From the NCBI GenBank assembly GCA_905250885.1, contig CAJNOQ010000859.1:1-39897 (forward strand): DNA of 39,897 bases. Reading direction: 5' to 3'. Origin of the DNA: Didymodactylos carnosus (lineage: Eukaryota; Rotifera; Eurotatoria; Philodinida; Philodinidae). Both the position numbers and the translations under genes were made by a program. Of this stretch, positions 32,901 through 39,897 are shown piece by piece (position 1 is the first letter of the stretch; every line of letters begins with the position of its first letter). Below the pieces are notes generated by a model. The model made no database searches, was not told the origin of the DNA, and saw only the letters and a list, made by a program, of their open reading frames with translations.

Positions 32901-33344
32901 TTAGATAATTTTGATTGTGGAAAAATGTGTATATCATCTACACTTATTTGTGATGGTTATATAAATTGTGAACCATTTAGTAAAAATGATGAATTAAATT
33001 GTGAAAATAATATTCAAATATCATTTATTAAAAAACATTCTATTCTTTTTATTATTGTATTTATATTATGTATTATAATGTTCTGGTTTCTATTGTTATT
33101 TATTCTATTAGTATTAAGAACAAAAAGAAAACGAAAACGGCAAACATTATCATCTGCTAATCATACAAATAGTAATCATATTAACAACGACAATAAAATA
33201 ACAACAAATAGACGAGAAGATATTGACATAGATCAAAAACAAAAGAAGAAAAAACGTTCAAAAAAAAATAATAGTCAATCTTATATAGATACCTATGATT
33301 GGGATAAAACAAATATGTTAGAAGAAAATGTAACCACTGTGTGA
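29985..33344 (+). CDS. LEV-10-like transmembrane protein: five CUB domains, LDLa, TM, PDZ ligand
   Basis: Five exons: 29985-30234, 30328-30761, 30848-31367, 31465-31959, 32041-33344; GT-AG introns, phases consistent, 1000 aa. A second in-frame ATG at 30084 would place a conventional signal peptide (ending near DSILC) at the very N-terminus, giving 967 aa. CUB1 ~78-191 (GGVFSSPNFPSYYP, HDYLDVY, RYCG, GFNGTFKF), CUB2 ~203-375, CUB3 ~390-545 (GIIFSPNWPNYY), a divergent CUB4 ~555-690 and CUB5 ~699-842 (SGNILSPNYPNSYPE). An LDLa module follows at ~853-887 with six cysteines and CDGYINC, then a membrane helix ~901-925, a polybasic stop (RTKRKRKR) and a ~75-residue tail ending TTV, a class I PDZ ligand. 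Five CUBs plus membrane-proximal LDLa is the layout of C. elegans LEV-10, which clusters acetylcholine receptors; NETO proteins have two CUBs plus LDLa. A receptor auxiliary role is inferred. The gene is strikingly AT-rich. Confidence 0.9.
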
Positions 33345-35335
33345 TAAATAGATATCTTCTTCTTTCATTTACTTCTAAGAGATAATCAGTAGAGGAGATT
33401 GTTATTCAACAGATTGATAGTAGAAAAATTCAAGTAATAAATCGAACTGAGTGATGAAATTACACACACACACACACGCACACACATAGTTTTTAGATTA
33501 GAACTTTTCTCGATAATCAAAGATATAAACTATATGAATTTAGTAGTAAAAACACACTATGGGTAGTGCATGAGGATGGAATTAGCTTGGAAAAGTTTTA
33601 CTTTTGGATAATTTAGTCCAACAGTAAATTCTTTGTATTTGAATTCAAAAGTTCAAGTGTATAGTTTCATCAGCTGTGTAGTGTTCTTGTGTGCTTTGCT
33701 TCTTTCTGTTCTCTCCTTATCTCTCTCTATCTCAATCTCAATCAATCACGATAATAAATATATGGAACAAAATTCTATTTTCGACGCATAAAATAAAAAG
33801 TGTTTATGAATGCAACATTGTTCATAGTATTGAATGTTGAAAAGTAGCAACTAGAGTTAGTGTGAAATCTTTATTTTTTACATATAACTTTGATATATTA
33901 GTTGTTCACAATGGCGACTTTTTGAGACACAAAACGATTATCCGTCCAATTTTTAGTTGTAGATTTAAAATCTTTATATGCAAAAAAAAGCATCTAGAAG
34001 TTCATTTTTTCTTGTTTTGAAGAATTTGATAAGGACATTTTTTATTTTTAAAATTTCTTGTTTACAATATTTTTTTGTCCGTTTTTTCATGTGTTAAGGT
34101 ATCTTACTGATCTCTGAAAAAAAGGAAAGATCATATTAAAACATACATAAAACACGATCACCGTCGGATATTGTTTTTATAAGTAATAGTGATTCTCAGA
34201 CTCTTAATGTCATAATACTGTGTCTCTCTCTATTTCATTATTTCAATTAGTAGGCCATACTATTTTTTGCTTCAATTATCAAGAGCGTTTATGAATGTCA
34301 TTTTATTCCCCAGATAGAAAATGCAATTTTATCTACACACATGGAAACAACACCTTTTCATCTTCACTTGGTTTGTACAATATTTCTAGATAAATAAATA
34401 TGACCTTCCGTATAGACCGATATAGATTAAGTGTGTAACTTTTTTTTGTTTTTTTCTGTTTGTTATTGTGCTATTTATCCGCTCTAATATTTACTGGTGA
34501 TCGTGTTGTGTACATGATTCTATTGCCGCTTGAGAATTGAAACGAAGAAGAAAATATTATATTCTACAAGAAAATAAATGCATTTCATTAAGTATACAAA
34601 GACATTTACGCCGAACGTAAACGAACTTCAGTATTATTGAGTTGTACTGTTCTGTTTATACACAAACATACTCAAATTTCATCAACAGATTGACTATAAC
34701 CTTCTAAATGAATAATATCCATATATTACATTTAGTATATGAGACTATTACAACAAACAGCAGTAGAACACATCTCTCTTTCTTTCTTTATATCGTCTAA
34801 CTGAATAAGATGTCCTAGTCATTATTCAATTTGCTTTTTAATGGTGTCATTGATAAATGTTTGATTGATTATATATTATATTATTGTAGAAAAAACAGCA
34901 TATTTGCATATTTTTAAATAGACTAAATGTTATTGTAAATGTTTATCGTTTTTTTTTATTGAAATCCAAATATATCCCACTATTCTAGAGATGTTTGTAT
35001 ACTTTTCTGAATCTTTAGGAAATTATAAACAGAATATGATCTAATTGAGAGAATACTACTGCGAGTATATTGTGAAATTCTCCAGAGCTTTTATTGCTCT
35101 ACTTCGACCACGATATATGGACGAAATTTGAAAAGATTTTCACTTATGACTAACAGCAAAATATTCAAAAAAGTTTTTTTTGTGATATTTTTCTCACGTT
35201 AAAAGTTGTAAACTGTATAGTGAACATGCGCGAATTTCACATGCTCGTAAATATTTTCATGTTTGATCGTTAGTTCACTTGCAGGCGCATGTTTGATGTA
35301 GTCAGTGCATGATCCTGACGTCATAAACTTTCGAT
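33345..35335. other. Probable 3' UTR of the LEV-10-like gene, then intergenic DNA
   Basis: No further gene. It contains a short CA microsatellite (~33463-33487) and candidate polyadenylation signals. The remainder is AT-rich sequence without recognised structure. The 72-residue minus-strand frame 35417-35199 enters the left arm of the neighbouring inverted-repeat element and is not a gene. Confidence 0.4.
33753..33797 (+). terminator. Candidate polyadenylation signals of the LEV-10-like gene
   Basis: AATAAA occurs at 33753-33758 and 33792-33797, about 410-450 bp past the stop codon, with a T/G-containing stretch after the second. Confidence 0.4.
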
Positions 35336-36006
35336 AAAGGACGGCAACGGTTTCTGTAGGAAAATGGTCCAATATGACTTTGAGCATAAATCGTCTAGAA
35401 TTATCAAAAGGCTTCACACTTCACTGGCAGAATCTATGAAACTTTCAAATCTTCTTCTGGAATCTTCAGAAAGAAATCTCTTACAATTGTTCATTACTGT
35501 CCTAAATAAAAACGGTATCGATCCTCTATTCTAAGCTTTTCCCATAATTTCCAACTTCTTAACAAGAACCTGTATATATATCGGAAGACAGAAAATTTTC
35601 TGCGCTTCAAAATGAACTATAAACATGCTTTTCCAAAATATTCCCATGTAAATCCATTCTCGAAATACTGTTCAGATAATATCGTTTCCACCTATAGTGA
35701 CACTTAAAAAGAACTATATTTGTATGTATGTACTCAGAGCCAGAATATTTTTATATATATAAGATTATATATATAGAAGAGTTTTCTCGTATTTTCTTAA
35801 AAAGTTCATTTTCTTCATGTAGATCAAAATTTTCTCAAATACTTTAGAGACTTGAAGGGAGATATTCTTGATCATCTTAAGAAATTGCATCTGATCCATG
35901 CAGCGTTGAAAATATTCGCAAAAAACGTTTTCTAAAAACCCTTTGGAGTACCGTGAAAAAACATCATATTCCCAGAAAATGATACTAGAGTCACTCTGAT
36001 ATATTT

Positions 36007-36345
36007 TTTGACCAGAGATGGCAGGTCCAAGTCCGGACCTTTTTTGACGAATTTACACTTGACTTAGAGATTTTTTACCATATCCGTTTAAAGTCCAAGA
36101 AGTTAAAATCTATCATATTCAACAACGAAGTGGATGTATTCTGAAACACAATGTATTAATCTCTTTTTTGTCAAAACATGCATCGAAGGTATGAATGAAA
36201 TTTATTTACTTATCATATATGATTATGACCTACTGCATCGTGTAGAAACTGATATGAAAGAGCTTCAACTCGAACTTGGACCTGGACTTAGACTGGACTT
36301 GTATTTGGAAATGGTCGGGCTTGCTCACCTCCATTTTTGACCGAT
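36007..36345. repeat. AAGTCC-rich repeat nested in the inverted-repeat element
   Basis: Begins with gcaggtccaagtccggacc and ends with ggtcgggcttgctcacc, which are imperfectly inverted. Caagtcc/ggacttg words recur in between (aagtccaag, cttggacctggacttag). The composition resembles the AAGTCAAGTC element at ~11735-12025, which also sits in the interior of a long-inverted-repeat transposon. A 68-residue plus frame and a 63-residue minus frame here are translations of the repeat. Confidence 0.4.
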
Positions 36346-36483
36346 AAAAGTCATTTGTAACGAACGGGTAAAAGATTTCTGATACAGACACACATGTTTT
36401 TGCAAATAAGCAAACCAACATCTAAGTTCAACGTTTCCGGAATGAATTTACATGGGAATCTTTTTGAAAAGCTTAGTTATAGA

Positions 36484-36690
36484 TAAATAAATTTTGTTTA
36501 CAACTGCTTTTTCGTTACAGAAAAGCTGAAACCTTGGAAACTTGAACTGGCCCTTAATACGCGCGAAAGTTGAGAGAGAAGTTACAGAAGGCAGTCTCCA
36601 GGGCTGTGCGCGTTGCAAGGGTCAGTTCAAGTTTCCAAGGCTTCAGCTTTTCTGTAACGAAAAAGCGGTTGTAAAACAAAATTTATTTAG
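36484..36690. mobile_element. ~207-bp near-perfect hairpin element
   Basis: Left arm 36484-36565 and right arm ~36607-36690 are reverse complements with only a few mismatches (gcttcagcttttctgtaacg pairs with its near-complement at ~36511-36532), separated by a ~41-bp loop. It lies within the stretch (~36471-36737) that interrupts the right arm of the 1.7-kb element, so it appears to be a later insertion of a fold-back MITE. No coding potential. Confidence 0.7.
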
Positions 36691-37014
36691 TTCAAATAAG
36701 TCAAGTTTAAAACATCAAAATCATTTTCTTTGGTCATTTTGAAGTGCAGAAAATTTTCTGTCTCCCGATATATATACAGGTTCTTGTTAAGAAGTTGGAA
36801 ATTATGGGAAAAGCTTAGAATAGAGGATCGATACCGTTTTTATTTAGGACAGTAATGAACAATTGTAAGAGATTTCTTTCTGAAGATTCCAGAAGAAGAT
36901 TTGAAAGTTTCATAGATTCTGCCAGTGAAGTGTGAAGCCTTTTGATAATTCTAGACGATTTATGCTCAAAGTCATATTGGACCATTTTCCTACAGAAATC
37001 GTTGCTGTCGTTTC

Positions 37015-38259
37015 CCATGGGAATGGTTTGATGCTCAGCCTGTAAAGAACTTTTGTTTCCTCGCTATGGAATACAATTTGAAGAGTTCATTCTACAGTCA
37101 AAAGATAGACAATGTTTTTTTTAGAAAACTTTATATGTCTGATATTTACATGCTGCTTCATTGTTTGGAAAATAGACAAGTAACAAGTACAACCGTGAAC
37201 TTTTTCGAATAATGTAAACAAATAAGCAAAAAAACGAGTGTCTAATTAATTTAGAACTATCTTTTTGAGCTTTTGATGTAGCATCAAACTACAAAAAATT
37301 TTGGTACACAAGATAAACTAGTCATTCTTAGTAGCGTGTCGGAAAAAAATAGCTAGTGAAGGCGACACAGGCCTACAACAAAATAGAATCTGTAGAGCAG
37401 AGAATTCTCTGTCTTTCCAATCTGGTAAAGCTTGTCAGCGGTGCCCTAGGGAGCAAAAATAGAAAACTTTCTTCTTGTATTGCACAGCAGAATTAATATT
37501 CAATTCTCGCTCTAGTCAGAATACACTTTTATTGCGAGAACTGCTGCTGTTTGTCGTTGATATGTTAGATGATGAGGTTGGCACCAACGAGAGAAGAAAC
37601 CAAAATAGTCAGTTACAAATCACAACACACTACGCCATTCACTCGTCTGTAGGCGGACAAAAAGTGCAAAAACAGCCATAGCCAGCTCAAAACCTCTTTA
37701 AACTTAAAACTTCGTTGTTCCTTCTGACGAAGAAAAGCCCTGAAAGTTTTCACGATAATGAAAAAGTCGAATTTCCATGCAAGAGCGATTTCACCTAATA
37801 TAGGTTTTCACTAGATTTTTGAATCCTTTTCGAAAAACGAACATTGCTACGAGACTCACCGTGATGGATAACCCATGTTATCATTACAAAATCTTAGAAT
37901 CCTACAGTATGATAAGGAAAAACAGACACAGTAACGGCTTATTATTAAAGGATCATTCAGTACCAGTGATTAGTTTCAGTTATAGAAAAGTCATTAGATT
38001 GTCTGTTTGTATTGATCGCTCTTTCTTAGTTTTGATTGGAAATAGTTTATTTTAGTTTTAGATGAATAGCTAACATAAACATTGTAAAATAATCAATTAG
38101 GTTGAACGTATAAAAATGCTGCAATCTATTCCTTCTGTATGCAATTTACTTGTCCTTACTGACTGTTATTTTCTGAAATAAAGCGTATAAATATCGGATA
38201 CAGAAGATTTTCTAAAGCAGAATATTATTTATGTTATGAATGCTCTCTCATTATGGGTT
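37015..38259. other. Non-coding region containing a dispersed repeat copy
   Basis: No supported gene. Sequence at ~37797-37855 resembles the repeat at ~1159-1215. The plus frames 37475-37681 and 37819-38055 have no recognisable domain. The missing first exon of the downstream Ly6-type gene may lie here, but I could not identify a signal-peptide exon with a convincing donor. Confidence 0.4.
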
Positions 38260-38289
38260 GCTGTTAAGGAGTGACCACTCCTTAACAGC
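38260..38289. repeat. Perfect 14-bp inverted repeat
   Basis: gctgttaaggagtg (38260-38273) and its exact complement (38276-38289) are separated by 2 nt. A 12-bp palindrome gccactagtggc follows at 38299-38310. Confidence 0.8.
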
Positions 38290-38295
38290 CACCAG

Positions 38296-38470
38296 TCCGC
38301 CACTAGTGGCAGATTCAACCATCGTGTGGTACGTGCAGTCACACGAGCAAAAAAGCTTTTTTTCTCGGCAGAACTGTCTCAGAATTTTTTTTATTTCTAG
38401 GATGATCTACTCACCTCATACTTTTGTTGTGTGTCACACTTACCAAAGAAAAATTCTAGATCCGCCACTG
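38296..38470. mobile_element. Possible small hAT-type MITE
   Basis: The 9-mer tccgccact occurs at 38296-38304 and 38461-38469. The outward-reading ends tagtggcagattc (38304) and cagtggcggatct (complement of 38470-38458) are similar (9 of 13), in the style of hAT termini. No convincing 8-bp target duplication and no coding capacity, so this is tentative. Confidence 0.3.
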
Positions 38471-38560
38471 TTGTTAAGATCTCCATTTATATATCGGTGT
38501 ACTTGAATACTGTCCAAAATAAATAGCTATTTTATTAAAAAATATTATGCTTGTATTTAG

Positions 38561-39118
38561 GCACAGAAGATTACATTCTCTTGAAAATACGTGATGAAAT
38601 GAGAGCGAGTAAGATGGATAGTTTACGAATTCTATCGGTTTTTTTTCATACAATTTGTTTTCAGTTGGTCATATAGCCGAAAGTATACGTAACGAGAGAA
38701 AATTAATGTTAACAAATAACACACATACAGGTATTTTAATATGAAATAAAAAATTGTGTGTTAATAATAATTCTGTATAATTATAGGTTCAATGAAATGT
38801 TATGTGTGTAATGGCTCACCGGAAGAATGTAATAATATTGAAACGTTAGCGCAAGTTACTTGTCCAGTTGGTTACCGTTTTTGTCGTAAAATTGATGAAA
38901 AAGTTCAAGATATTAAATCAATGATAAGAGAATGCGGTATGCATCAGCATAAAGACGGTTCTGATTCATGTTATCGTATACCGGGTAAACATTTTCAAAA
39001 TGTTTGTTCCTGTAATACACCTCTGTGTAATACAAGTTTTAAGCCAACTTATATTACATATCAATTCTCTTCCATTTTTCTTATATTGACACTTTTCAAT
39101 TCAATTTATCAATATTAG
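38561..39118 (+). CDS. Ly6/three-finger GPI-type protein (5' end not resolved)
   Basis: Three exons are supported: 38561-38608 (tentative), 38665-38730 and 38787-39118, with 56-bp introns (donors GTAAGA and GTATTT; acceptors TTTTCAG and TTATAG) and consistent phases. The last exon encodes one three-finger domain. It starts MKCYVCNGS, continues with C..VTCPVGYRFCRKI, CYRIPGKHF and CSC, and ends with the diagnostic CNTS. Ten cysteines are spaced as in Ly6/uPAR and quiver/sleepless proteins. The C-terminal FSSIFLILTLF is a hydrophobic tail expected to be replaced by a GPI anchor. No signal peptide is present in the exons found, so a first exon is missing upstream or the 5' end is broken; repeats at 38260-38470 lie just upstream. 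The family modulates ion channels and nicotinic receptors; the target here is unknown. Confidence 0.75.
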
Positions 39119-39233
39119 CACTTCAACGATCTTATTGAATCATTCTTATAAAATATAGTCTAGTATTCAAAATATCATCGAATGTCATATAAATTTGTCT
39201 CAGACTGTTAGGCGATATCATCTAGTATTGTTA

Positions 39234-39243
39234 ATAAATAAAG
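39234..39243 (+). terminator. Candidate polyadenylation signal of the Ly6-type gene
   Basis: Two overlapping AATAAA hexamers (aataaataaa) about 115 bp past the stop codon, followed by GT/T-rich sequence. Confidence 0.55.
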
Positions 39244-39897
39244 CAATGCAAGTTATCTCAATGCTGATTGAACACGTTTTTACGTTTTTTCGAATATAAA
39301 ACAGAATCTTTGGAGAAAATATTTCCTGTCGTAGTCTTTCTTTGAATAAATTTTCTAAAATCCCATCGACATTCAGCAAAATATCCAGTATCTCGCTCTA
39401 AAAACTAAAACCCTAGAATTTTGCTCCCAAAAACGTGTTGTCATTCATCTAGTAAAACTCATACAATATACAGAACACACAATGAATCTCGACTTTCAAT
39501 GGAATATACTACAATACAAAAAATAATATCTTCTAACCCCAGTTTTTTTCAATAGAAAGTATTGCATATACAAACATTTCATTCTATCCAAATGAAAAAC
39601 GATGTTTGCAGGTATATATCACATTTTACGACTAACGAGGGAACTGCCCCAAGTGTCCGCTCGCTTTTTTGTTGAAACCTAGTGGAGAATAGGTTATCGA
39701 CTATGCTGATTCCGAATATGACAATGGTTTTTGCTGCTAGGCCTTCGGAGACCTGGTTTTCTAGAAAACCAGTTTTTCAGAAACCCCAAAAAATAACCCG
39801 AACCTTTCTTAATGAGGCATGATTGTAGCCCGCACATTTCTGATTAAAATGAGACCTCTTCCAACTCTACATGACCTTTCTTTGCAAAGTTATAGAA
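39244..39897. other. Terminal non-coding, repeat-like region
   Basis: No gene. From about 39640 the sequence becomes more GC-rich and contains the exact 20-bp palindrome at 39753-39772 (arms ctggttttct / agaaaaccag) and gaaacctagtgga near 39675, which resembles in inverse orientation the cactagg core of the repeat at 1156. Probably the edge of a dispersed repeat running off the window. Confidence 0.4.

Larger units (their letters stand above)
35336..37014. mobile_element. 1.7-kb element with ~340-bp inverted repeats, right arm interrupted
   Basis: The left arm (35336-~35678) is the reverse complement of two blocks on the right, 36738-37014 and ~36422-36470. About 270 bp match almost perfectly (for example the agaatagaggatcgatacc segment and the gtcatattggaccattttcc segment), then the match continues more loosely (attcccatgtaaat). 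The ~265 bp between the two right-hand blocks have no counterpart in the left arm and hold a separate hairpin. The interior (~35680-36420) has no transposase; it carries AAGTCC-type repeat sequence at ~36007-36345. No target-site duplication was found. Likely a non-autonomous fold-back or MULE-type element. Confidence 0.75.

Noticed and set aside
35199-37018. Two minus-strand frames (35417-35199 and 37018-36815) lying in or entering the two arms
   Set aside because: They are translations of the inverted-repeat arms of one element, not genes; neither has a domain.
1-39897. CRISPR arrays, bacterial operons or prophage genes
   Set aside because: No regularly spaced direct repeats with unique spacers, and every confident gene is a spliced metazoan-type gene.

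Overview
This is nuclear DNA from an animal. The genes are interrupted by many very short spliceosomal introns (mostly 52-70 bp, GT...AG), the intergenic DNA is AT-rich and full of microsatellites and fold-back repeats, and the proteins are metazoan. The compact introns, AT-rich base composition, MULE-type remnant and several long-inverted-repeat elements would fit a bdelloid rotifer or another small-genome invertebrate. That placement is an inference; no diagnostic sequence such as a spliced leader or telomeric repeat was seen.

Layout. 1-2022 is repeat-rich (short palindromes, fold-backs, a dispersed repeat). 2023-4839 holds two minus-strand genes: an unrecognised 210-aa protein (2655-2023) and an EF-hand protein of the neuronal-calcium-sensor type with a long basic tail (4839-2958, two exons). 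4840-9246 has no gene but carries a tRNA-derived SINE-like sequence and a 611-bp inverted-repeat element. 9247-10665 is a three-exon gene for a single-pass membrane protein with a polycysteine cluster. 11235-12488 is a transposable element with ~255-bp inverted repeats and a smaller repeat nested inside. 12489-17004 is non-coding apart from hairpins. 17005-22547 is a 21-exon SCAF4/SCAF8 orthologue (CTD-interacting domain, RS stretch, RRM, RGG tail). About 25141-25900 is a Mutator-like (MULE) remnant. 29985-33344 is a five-exon receptor-like gene with five CUB domains, an LDLa module, a transmembrane helix and a C-terminal PDZ ligand, the architecture of nematode LEV-10. 35336-37014 is a 1.7-kb inverted-repeat element with a second hairpin element inside its right arm. 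38561-39118 is the 3' part of a Ly6/three-finger GPI-type gene. The last ~650 bp is repeat-like.

How the genes may relate. The SCAF gene is a general RNA polymerase II 3'-end factor. The LEV-10-like receptor and the Ly6-type protein, about 5.2 kb apart on the same strand, belong to two families known to modulate ionotropic receptors at synapses, and the EF-hand protein resembles neuronal calcium sensors. A neural theme is suggestive only. The most rewarding items are the LEV-10-like gene and the set of at least four independent long-inverted-repeat elements, two of them with nested insertions.
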